DNA of 64,000 nt from Xiphias gladius (taxonomy: Eukaryota > Chordata > Actinopteri > Istiophoriformes > Xiphiidae). Numbering within the stretch: position 1 is the first letter of the stretch; each line of letters starts with the position of its first letter. Location of the stretch: assembly GCF_016859285.1 (NCBI RefSeq), contig NC_053413.1, forward strand, positions 18,743,501 through 18,807,500. The letters are read 5' to 3'. Made by a program: the position numbers and the translations under genes. Positions 1 through 10,000 of the stretch are shown piece by piece. The notes below the pieces were generated by a model that saw only the letters and a program-made list of their open reading frames with translations, did no database searches and was not told the origin of the DNA.

Positions 1-192
1 TCACGCGCGCACACACACACATTCCTTTCCTCTTTCTCCCCCTGTTATTTTTATCGTTTTCCCTTGTTCATCTGGAATTTCCAAAGGCTCGTGCTTTCTT
101 GAACATGCTTAATACATTTACATTGTACACTCAAACTGCACGATTAACATAAGCTTTTTCTCTTTCTCTTCTGTGATTTGTGTGTCTTGCAG

Positions 193-3172
193 AGAAATAT
201 TAAACAAAACTGCAGGAGTGAATGTGAATTTGATAAATCAGAACCGACACTTGAAGGTGAGCCGATATATATCCACATTTTGGCGTTTGCATCCATCTGG
301 TGGCAGAGTATTGTTTAACACGTGGTATGTTTAACATTGGTATGTGAGGAGATTTCTCTACTTAATCTCTCACATCCCCTTAAATTTTTAGCTTGGTGAA
401 TAAATTCACTAATGAAATTGCCCACCCAATATTAGCTGTCAAAAACCATTCCAACACATTTCATTTGCCATAAAAAGTCATTTGGCAACACAAGGGGGCA
501 GTCTGGGTAATACAGCATCTGAGTTCACTTTCAGTACTCAACAAATAGTGCTTTCTTTTTTCATACCCTCTAGGTAATTGTCAGGCTTGGACAGAAATAT
601 CTGACAATGTGTTTCAATCATAGGTCACATAGATGGTCTCAATATTTTCAGACTTTTTCAAACCTCCGATCTGTTCTGTTTGTGTATGTGTAGAATTGAG
701 AGACCTAAGAGGAGCTATAAAAATGGACTTGGAGCTTTACCCCTCTTCGTATGCTGCTTCACCCCCAGCCTTGACTTCTCTTCCTGTGAAGGAATTGAAA
801 AACAGGTTCAGGTTTGTGTGTTTTGTTGTTACTCACTGCTACGACACCCAGAAAGGCTCTATTCAATACTAATAACTTTTATTTGTGTGCACTTTTCTTA
901 ACATAGTTGAGAAAACAAACTGCTTTGACAAAGGACATGAGGATACGGCAATAAAATTTTACAGAAAAAAAGAAAATCGCGTAAATGACATTAAAATAAT
1001 AAATAAAATGATATAATATTGTCCAGTAGATATAAAATCATACAAGTCAGTGAAAAGCAAGTTTAAAAAGTTGCGATTTTAGTTGATGTTTAAAATAAAA
1101 TACAGTGCAGATTGTAAACTGCAATTCATTCTAAAGCTAAGGCGCCATGACAGCAAATGCATGGTCACTCTTGGTTGCAAATATAGACTTAGGAACTATG
1201 AGAAGAGCTTTTGCTAGTGATCGGAATGTGCTTGTTTTTGCATATGGGCTCAGGAGGTCAGAGATATTCCGTGGAGCTAATCCAGTTTGTTATTATCTAA
1301 CAAATTTGACTATTTTTGAGTACTACCAGAATCTTGACCTGTATCCTGGTAGCAATGAGAATTTAGAGTCACAGTAATCCAGAAGGGATGAAATAAAAGC
1401 TCGAATACATTTTTCTTCAAATTAACAGCAGACATAAATGGTTTGATTTTAGAGATCTTTCTCAGCCCATAAAAACAGGACAGAAAAACCTATCGTACTT
1501 GGTTTTTAAGGGGGCAATAACATTATTCACAGACTCATGGAGTAGCACAAAAACAATTTGATAATTTTTAAAAAAAATGAGTATGACCCAGAAATTAATT
1601 CAAATGAAATAAAAAGCCAATGACAGGCCTGCCAGACTTAACAAAAGAAGGGGAAGCCACCCAGGCGAACAACAAAACTGGCCGTAAACCAAACCAAAAT
1701 TAGAATGGAAAAAAAGCCTCAAAAACACCGGCTCCATTACCCAAAACAAACAAATAACGCTAAAAGAGAGTAACTTAGGGGGCTGCTACTGCTGAGGCCG
1801 GAGGAGAGAGAGCCTGACCAGCTACGCCTGAAAGAAAACAGCACGAAACACAAAATAGAATTAGAAGGGATGCAGTATGACATTTTGACCAGCAGGGGGA
1901 GTGCACTTACACTCACACTGCACAGTTACCTCAAATAGCTGCTTCACATTTCCTTATGATTTGCACCTTCTCATTCCATTCAAGCTTTCTGAATGTAAGT
2001 GTGATGTTGCTGTTGATTTATAAAACAATCTCAATACATATATCCGGTGCATTTTTACTGTTCTTTTTGTTGTCTTTGTGCAAAAAAATGGATTCCTCTC
2101 CTACAGGCTGTCAGCAGGACAAAAGGCCTCTGATGAGACTCTGCGAGCTTTAAATGCCACATCAGTACTACGACCACATCCACCTCCTCCTCTGTGCCAT
2201 CCTATACCCAGGCCACCCACTGGACCTCCTCTCACTAAGACCTCTGCATCAGTCAAACCAGTACATTCTTCCTCATTGTCCAGGGCTCATGGTCAGTGTA
2301 GAGGCACATTAGCTTCCAATAAATCAGGCAAAACACCTCTCTGCAGCAAGAACACCACTTCCGGGCATGTGAAGAGCCACTTCACCACTGACCAGATAAG
2401 GGTTGAGAGCGAATACCTCTGCAGTCCTTCTCAAGAGCAAAATAGTGCTGGTCTCAACTGCGGAACCCCAACTTCTAGCGCTAGTTTCCGAATAAAAACT
2501 CTAAGAAACTCACCTGTCCACGTAGCCCATCTATCATCCCATCGCAGTATTCACAGCCCGAGCAGAGAGTTTGATTCGTCACCTCAGAGACAGAGAAAAA
2601 GCAGCTCTGTCTGGAGGTCAAGAAACATCAATATTACCTCCTCACCTGTTTCAGCTCTCAGCCCTCTCTGTGATGCAGGCAGTTACAGCAACAGTACTAC
2701 TGACTATTCTGGGTCGGCAACAGAGAAATCGGAGACACAAAACGAGCAAAAGAAAAGTACCTGTGGAGGTGGTTTAGTGTCAAAAACATTGCAGGTGGAT
2801 AATGACTCAAAGAACAGTACTCCTGAGAGTTTTAATTCTTCAGTAATGTCTGAAACTGGGAAATCTCCTGCAAGAAATGGTGACAGGAAGAGCAACAGTG
2901 GAACTGATAGAAATAGAAATGGTCAGGATGTCAGCCATCAGCAAAGCCTTAGTGGCCACTGTTTGACAGATTGGTCCTCACATCATTCAGAAAGCAGTGA
3001 GGAGGGACAGGGCAAATGCACTCAACATTTAAATGGACAATTCTTTACTTCCTCCAAAAGACCACTTGGGGGCACCACAGGTGAGCCGAAAAGTGTCCAA
3101 GAGGCACAGACAGAGCTGGAGTTCATCGGCAAGTTTTACCAGCCAGTACCTCCTGCGAGAGTGTCAACTTGA
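193..3172 (+). CDS. Unrecognised Ser/Pro-rich protein, 3' three exons (5' truncated by window)
   Basis: Three exons join in one frame: 193-256, 694-805 and 2107-3172, stop TGA region at 3170-3172. Acceptors end in CAG or TAG; donors are GTGAGC and a weaker GTTCAG. Exon 694-805 starts with two bases of a split codon and ends with two, matching the one-base start of the last exon. The visible protein runs from a charged stretch (ELRDLRGAIKMDLELYPSS) through a Pro-rich patch (RPHPPPPL, IPRPPTGPP) into about 300 residues rich in Ser, Thr, Asn and Gln, with no transmembrane segment or zinc motif, and ends EFIGKFYQPVPPARVST. Composition suggests a disordered tail of a cytoplasmic or centrosomal scaffold, but I do not recognise the family. 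The start lies left of the window. A poly(A) signal AATAAA sits at 3292-3297. The first listed exon is less certain than the last. Confidence 0.65.
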
Positions 3173-3291
3173 AGTCAGGCCCAGACCAAACAGACAGTGT
3201 TTGGCATTGTCCTTTATGAGATATATGTTTGGGAGCATGATGAATTGATGTTGAGTTGCATAAAGTTTTTCACTCAGTGTGTGTGGAGAAA

Positions 3292-3297
3292 AATAAA
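3292..3297 (+). terminator. Poly(A) signal AATAAA of the left-edge gene
   Basis: AATAAA lies about 120 bases after the stop at 3172, the expected place for 3' end formation of the Ser/Pro-rich gene. Confidence 0.5.
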
Positions 3298-3299
3298 AT

Positions 3300-3976
3300 G
3301 GAATAATTTCACAGCTATGCCTGGTCCTTGCAGAATTTTTCCATCAATCATTAATTGAAAAACATGAATTCTGAATTTCAAACAGACAAGGGCAGTGATT
3401 TGAGTGTTTGTAATTGTGTGGTGTCTAAATATTTGACTGAAAAATATTTTTTCTTAAGACAGGTAACTGTTACCAAAATACTGTTAACTTTTCACAGCAG
3501 ACATTTTTGACATGACATAGCACTACTGTCTTTTCAAGACATCTGCTATGACAAAACTCTGTACCAGGACCCCGACACAAATCAGTTAAATGACATTTCG
3601 GCTATTATCGTGTTTTATTTGCATCTGTTCTTTTTCTACTGTGATATGTCCAAATGTCTTCCGTAAACAGTGTCTACTGTCAGTTCTTCATTCGAGGCAA
3701 TGTTACTGAAAGTGCTGGCATATCATGGGAATAATGCTAAATGTTACCAGGGACATAAATATGTCAAATTCTGTGCAATTAATAAAAATCCTCATAAATT
3801 CAACTTAAAAAAAAACCAAAGACCATTTGGGAGTCTTGCATGACAGAAAAAGCCTTTAACGTCTTCAACAGAGATTTCTCCTTCGTTGTGTATCAAGTCA
3901 CTAACAGCATGTTTTTAGACAATAAAGCACAATGTGCAATGTGCAGAATTATCTGCGAATTAGGCTTGAGGGACTT

Positions 3977-4016
<40 letters not shown>

Positions 4017-4490
4017 GTGTTTTCCGTTGCTCTGCTCAGGTCAAAGTTGGGTGGATTACTGCCAGGAATCACCTGATGTCATGAAAGTGTTGCCCTGCCG
4101 TAGCAGGTGCACAGAACTGAACGGAAAAGTATACACCTGTATACGCCTACAGAGTCCTGAGAGTCTGATCAGCCAAAACACCTGTCTAGTGGAACCAATT
4201 GATCACAGGTCCATAAAACTGAACAATAAACTGCAACTGGTTCACAAGAAGGTTCTCTAAGCGGTTCAGGGTGTATAATCGGTTTTGCTGACACAGACCC
4301 CCTTTTCAGGAGGTTTATTACCATAAAACTGAGTGTAAGTTGAGTGCAGAATATTTATGTATCACCTCATTTACACCAAATTCATACTGGAATCGAAACA
4401 AAAATTTTACAGAGGATAAACCAGAAAGACAGGCTTTTACTGTGAAGTGGCCTTAGGAAGTGTTGACGTACCTACAGCATCGTGAACTTT
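3300..4490. other. Intergenic stretch
   Basis: AT-rich sequence between the left-edge gene and the next promoter. It contains a CA microsatellite at about 3978-4014. Short open frames here have no recognisable motif or splice context and I do not call them genes. Confidence 0.5.
3978..4014. repeat. (CA)n microsatellite
   Basis: About 18 uninterrupted AC dinucleotides followed by TGGTGTTTTCC. A smaller CA run also lies at positions 7-20. Confidence 0.95.
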
Positions 4491-4497
4491 TACTTCC

Positions 4498-4504
4498 TAT
4501 AAAT
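4498..4504 (+). promoter_or_regulatory. Candidate TATA box upstream of a non-coding exon
   Basis: TATAAAT lies about 30-80 bases upstream of a GC-richer stretch that ends in a strong donor, CGAG|GTAAGA, at 4579/4580. This fits a TATA promoter with a short 5' untranslated exon for the gene whose first coding exon begins at 5924. The start site is inferred. Confidence 0.4.
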
Positions 4505-4529
4505 TGCTACATCGACTGGAAAATTCACA

Positions 4530-4579
4530 GCAAAGGGCGCGACAAAGAGAAAGCCGAGGTTCTCGCCTGCTGTGTCGAG
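4530..4579 (+). other. Probable 5' non-coding exon of the RING-VWA-E2-U-box gene
   Basis: The 3' boundary is a consensus donor (GAG|GTAAGAAC) at 4579/4580. The 5' boundary is only estimated from the TATA-like box. No ATG-led frame is evident, so it would be untranslated leader. It could alternatively serve a separate transcript that does not include the RING exon. Confidence 0.35.
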
Positions 4580-5559
4580 GTAAGAACAGCACCAAAGCCC
4601 AGCGAGAAACCTCAATAACTATACTATAAAACATTTTTCAACGGAAACAGCGTTATTGCAGGTTTGTATTGACATATAGCCAGATGATCAACAGCGAAAT
4701 TTAGACTATGCGGGCCAGAGTTGTAGATAGATACCTGTTAAGTGGTCCGTCAAAGCGCAGGGAGCCGCGCGACGCCGGGGGGCGTGTTTAAGAATGTGGC
4801 TAGGTCAGTCCACCTTCAAAGAAATTTTGTAAGTCACCATCATTTCTTAAAAAAAAAAAAAACAAGAAAAAACTTAAAATGACATTTTTTAACAATAGTA
4901 AACCTTGCTGTCTAAGGCTAGTCTTAGCTCAGCTCCCTGACTCAGTTAAGGAAGCTAGTTAGCCTCGATTGAGTGAATCTCTAGCATCGATGCAAACTTT
5001 AGCTAGCAGTAGGTTTGTTGCTCCGTCATAGTCCATGTTAACACTGCAAAGGTCAGTGTTCCCATCTTAAACATAATTTTGTAATTAATAATTAAATAAG
5101 CTTGTATTATTTCTTTAGCCTGGTAAGTCAGTCAAGCTAAAGTTATTAAACGTTACTGTCACTGTGAAGACACTAGTTATACTAAAGCATCATACTACAA
5201 GATAAGATATTTGCTCATTTTCTCGTTTAACAGCAGCTTTTCTTTTTATAGCAAGGTGTTTTCACCTTATTATGACATATTTTTTCATTATTACAAGAAA
5301 CTGTTTTATTACCTTTTAAAAAAACTTTATTATAACAACATATGATTTTATTTTTTGTATCACAAAACTTTAGGATTATTTCGTTGAAGCAACACATCTT
5401 GTTAAAACAACTTTCCTCATTATAACATGATAAATTGGTATGTTGTCATAATAACAAGGAACTTGTTGTGGCGGGCTGTTTTATGTATCATGGTTGTGAG
5501 TTGCTTTTGTTATGTTTGTGTGCCTGGGCAACGACTCTGTACAGGTTTTGTGGGGAAGT

Positions 5560-5770
5560 CTGTTCAGAAAACATTACCCTGCAACCCTGGGCACTGTATC
5601 ATACTGAACAGGAAGCCTTATTAAACCTCATCCTTCTCAGACCTCTTTAAGACACTGTGGCCTTACTGACCATGATTTCTAAATACTCGATGTTGGAATG
5701 ATTCCTTTCCGCAGTTTTGGTCTCTAACTTATTCTGTTTGGTTTCATTTTCATAGGTTTCATTTTCTAGT
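5560..5770 (+). repeat. Direct repeat, left copy, upstream of RING exon
   Basis: Shares ordered blocks with 7435-7610: ATTACCCTGCA, ACACTGTGGCC, and TAAATACTCGATGTTGGAAT followed by GATTCCTTTC and TTTCATAGGTTT. The two copies flank the duplicated RING exon block. Confidence 0.7.
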
Positions 5771-5844
5771 CAGGCCCTCCCATCAAAAAGCAACAGAGAA
5801 TAGAAACTTAAAACATCACAGCTCTGGTGCGTGCAGAAGGTGAA

Positions 5845-7025
5845 AACTGAGAAGCTGTTATCACTAAACCTGTGAGCTACGCCCATCTTTGTCCCTTCCT
5901 ATTTCTGTTGGAGTGTGTAGGAGATGGCAGCAGCAACTGTTTCTGTTGAACAAGACCAGTTTTGTTGTCCAGTGTGCCTGGAGGTTTTGAGAGACCCGGT
6001 GACGATCCCCTGTGGACACAGTTATTGTTTGGACTGTATTGAAGACTACTGGAAAAGGACTAGGCAGGAAGGCCAGTACAGCTGCCCTCAGTGCAGGCAG
6101 GTGTTTAATCCGAGACCTCTGCTGAGTAGAAACACAGTTCTGGGTGAAGTGGTGGAAAAGTTTCAGCGAACTGGACTTCAAGCTGCAGCTCAGCACTTGG
6201 CCAAACCTGAGGAATTGAAGTGCAGTCTTTGCACAGGGAGAACGAGCAAAGCTGTTAAATCCTGCATTGTGTGCTCGGAGTCTTACTGCGTGGCTCACTT
6301 GAGGGTCCACCAAGAACGCTTTCGTGGAAAGGCCCATAAACTGATCCCAGCTTTAGATCAGCTGAAAGAGAAGCTGTGCCCTCAGCACAACAAAGCACTG
6401 AGGCTGTACTGTCGCACTGACCAACATTGTCTGCAGGGTCATGACGCAGATGAGAGAACAACACAACAGGTGCGTTTGAACATTTCTTAAAATGCAGAAA
6501 TTATTCCTTAATTTATTCATTTAAATTTTGGGGAGTTCAAATATGTGTTTGAACAGCTTGACTTACCTGTAGATATATAAACTGACTACAACTACGATTA
6601 GAATATGCTTTTTTTCCTAGTACTTTAAATGATGTAAGTTACACATTATGTAAGTTTGTGCACCAAAATTCAGACAGAGGATTTTACTGAGAGCATGTAT
6701 TTAATTTTAAAGGGGCATTCCTCTTATTTTTACATGTCAAAGTCAGTACATGGGTCATGGTTGGTACTCCTCAGACTGTGAAAAATGTTGTCTAAAGTTT
6801 TTTCTGTGGTTCTGGAAGAGCTTCACCAAGTCTGACAATATAACCCTGATGACGTCATACTGATGTCATCAGCTTGTGCTGCGTTATATGGGATTGACGG
6901 TAGAGATGGAGAAGAGTCCCATATTTATAAGTGTTCACATAATTGGACAGTTGAAGATTGTTGGTCATTTGAGAGATAAAAATACTGCGCACTGACAATA
7001 TACCACTATATGTTTAATCTGTTTT
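5845..7025 (+). repeat. Segmental duplication, copy 1 (RING exon plus flanks)
   Basis: Near identical, apart from small indels, to 41890-43030. It includes about 80 bases upstream of the ATG, the whole RING/B-box exon, its donor and about 550 bases of intron, ending near ACTGCGCACTGACAATATA. Similarity fades abruptly on both sides. Confidence 0.9.
5924..6469 (+). other. RING + B-box exon (domain block, residues 1-182)
   Basis: The RING is C3HC4: FCCPVCLEVLRDPVTIPCGH then CLDCIEDYW and CPQCRQVF. B-box 1 follows (CSLCTGRTSKAVKSC...CVAH). The second B-box begins CPQHNKALRLYCRTDQHC but then jumps to LQGHDADE. Compared with the paralogous exon at 41976-42560, nine and four codons are missing, removing the CSQCVRGGHKGH zinc ligands. 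The exon ends in phase 0 at the donor GTGCGT. If the donor is not used, translation would stop at a TAA at 6488-6490, giving a 188-residue RING/B-box protein. Confidence 0.85.
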
Positions 7026-10000
7026 TAATGTTTTTTTTAACATTTAAAGGGACTTTGGCAGAGACGTCCATGTTTGTTTGGTTTTCAGCACCATGATGTT
7101 ATTAAAGGAATTGTTGAACATTTTGGGAAGTAAGCTTATTCGCTTTTTGTCAGAGTTAGATAAGAAATGTCCGTCTCATGATAATATAAGGCAACACCCA
7201 GTGGCCAGTTAACTTACTTTAGCAAGAAGACTGGAAAAAATGGGAATGGACAGTGGTTTACTGTTCCCAGCTAAGAAATAGTCCGGCAAATAACCCCCAC
7301 AAAATGGCAAATTGTTATTTTTACACTTTGGGTTTTGTATGGATTGAACTAGAAAGCTTCTAATGTTGTGTTGTTAAATATCCAATATAATTTGATTTAT
7401 TTTTGTAACACTGTCAACTTGTAGACATGCTAAGAAAATATTACCCTGCATGGGTAGGTAACTGAATCATATTGAACAAGAAACTTATTGAACCTCACTT
7501 AAACTTCTTTAGGACACTGTGGCCATGATTACTAAATACTCGATGTTGGAATGATTCCTTTCTACAGTTTTGGATTCTATTCCATTTGGTTTCGTTTTCA
7601 TAGGTTTACAAGAGGGTATTCCTTAAATAAAATGAATGAAGTAATGCTGCTACATCCACCATTTCCCTTTGTATACACAGCTTGAAATCTGTAGTCAATA
7701 TGTCTGGCTCTACAATCTTTAGGCATATGTTTAAAAGTCTAGACAGTCCTTCATAACAGAGAGACAGTTGTGCCAAGCTTTGATCCTAAACTGCATGACA
7801 TGGGATCATCTCGACAGAGGACTGCAGTTGAAAATTAGCCAGTGGGCTAACACTGGCACACTTACAGAAAGGCAGATTGATGTGTATTTTTGTTAAGCAA
7901 TCATACACTGCTGGGGCAGGGGGCAGGGGGTTTACACAACTATTTTTTGCACAACAACCAAATGCATTACTATGAATGTCCCACTGACAATATGCAGTTA
8001 TCTTTTTAAAAATTTTCTTTTTTTTAAATGGAATGCTGGTTTTCTTTTAAATAATGTTTGAATAATTCTCACTTCAACTACTGGTATTATCTTCAGTTTC
8101 TAATGAGTATAGTAATGTAAATTGAATTTAATAATATAATTTCTCTGCTGTTGACTGTAACATATGTTTTTGGTATTTTCCAATAATGTCATTTGCCACA
8201 ATTATTCAAAAAACCTTTGAGAGTGAAAACAAATATAATCTCCTTACATCTTTGTTTAGGTGGGTGCAATATTCAACCTACTTGAGCAGTACAGACTGGA
8301 GACGTACTACAATGGGTTTCTTCAGTTGGATGTAAAAGACGAAAGAGATTTCCTGGATGGTGTGACAGATGAAGATCTAAAAAACTTAGGTAAGAGTGCT
8401 GAATATGGATGAATTTCAACACCCTTGTAAAGGTAAGCTTAGATTTTCAGTTTTATATGTGAATTGCTTGGAAAATGAAAGCTTTGTAGGCACTTAAAAA
8501 TATGTCAACATAAATATATCAATACTATTTTTATGTGAGAATGAAGAGAATTTGGATTCTGTACACAATTGCCTTAGTTGACGGTAGTTTTCTTGAACAC
8601 TTAACTAAGTACTTATCTGACTGCCACCCAGTGGAAAATACAGTAAAATTATTGTTTTGTTCTTGTCTGACCATGTTATTCACTAGAAATTCTACTCAAG
8701 GTCCTTTACACAATCTTCCTGGTACAAGTTATCAGGAAGAAAAAAAATAACTTACTTGACACAGTAATTTGCTACAACATTCATATAATACATATCTTTG
8801 TGAAATGTTTTAACTGTTTGAAATCCTAATTGTATATACTGTCAGAGGTCATAAGCTTTGTTGTGCGTTTGGTGGATGTAGTTTGTGGCGTAATTGTATT
8901 GAATTATAAGTAAGTTGTGAAGTGTTTCTAATATTTATGCATCTTATATGAAAAGAATGTAGGTGAAGTCTTAGAAACACTTTCAATAAAAGGCTGTCTA
9001 GTGCAACACCATTTTAAAAAAAAATACAGCCTCATGAAAAACCATATAGACAACCAATTAAAGTCTTCTCATTAATAATAAAGTGCTGTGAGTATGTTGC
9101 ATTGCATTACATTACAGTTTGTATTAAAAGAGGACTGAGATTTATTGTCAGAAAAATACTTTCTCGATTTAAAGAAAACATCACCATGAGTTATGGGACA
9201 ATGCCAAAACATACAATAGATGGGGCTGTGCAAAAATATTTAAAGCTAATCAATTAGAGCTAAATTGTTGTTTGAAGATGTGTAAACGTAAGTATCTACT
9301 AGGGCTGGGCAATAAAACGATCTTGATCATCATTACCAAAAAATTTCCCACAATAACAATGATAAACTGATGAGTAATATTCATAATCCTATTATGCTAC
9401 AGTAATTGACTCACATAGCTGACATTTGTAGGGCCAAAACAAGGGGGGGAAAAAACACACTGCTGGAAACGTAAAAATGAGCGACCAGGAGGAGAGTCAG
9501 ATGGTCGCACAGGATGATGAAATTCCAGATATCACACTGATAAATACAGTAATAAGACATTTTGAGGGACAGTGAGAACATTTTTGCAAAAGTCTTGTTT
9601 TTTATCTCTTCTTTTTTACAGGCCTAAGTCATGTGGAGAAGAACCGGTTTTTGGCAATGAAAAAATTCATTCAGGGACTCAGAGGTCCAGTCCAAACTGT
9701 GACACCTGTGCAAAAATCAATGGAGGCGTTCTGTCTGCAGTACACATACCCCAAATGTCCTCAACCAAAATATATTGAAAGTAAGAGGGAAACATCTTAT
9801 AATGCATATTTTAATATTTTTATCAATGATTTAGGTCATTCCGTTGACTTGTTTACAGGATACAGCTTAAGGGCAGCTTACCTTCAAATGTTTTGTGATT
9901 GTGAGCAGAGAAATACCTAAGTCTGCTGTCAAACCATGTCCTGAAATATACCACCCTTTGCATAATAGTAGCAGATTTGATGAGATGCAGATTTTGAAAT

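Noticed and set aside
5864-6337. Minus-strand 157-codon frame, repeated at 41910-42389
   Set aside because: Antisense shadow of the duplicated RING exon; it is present twice only because the exon is duplicated.
7095-7135. Short ATG exon (acceptor TTTTCAG, ATGATGTTATTAAAG, donor GTAAGC) as an alternative first exon for the SAM gene
   Set aside because: It ends in phase 1, which does not fit the phase-0 SAM exon, and it lies inside a dispersed repeat.
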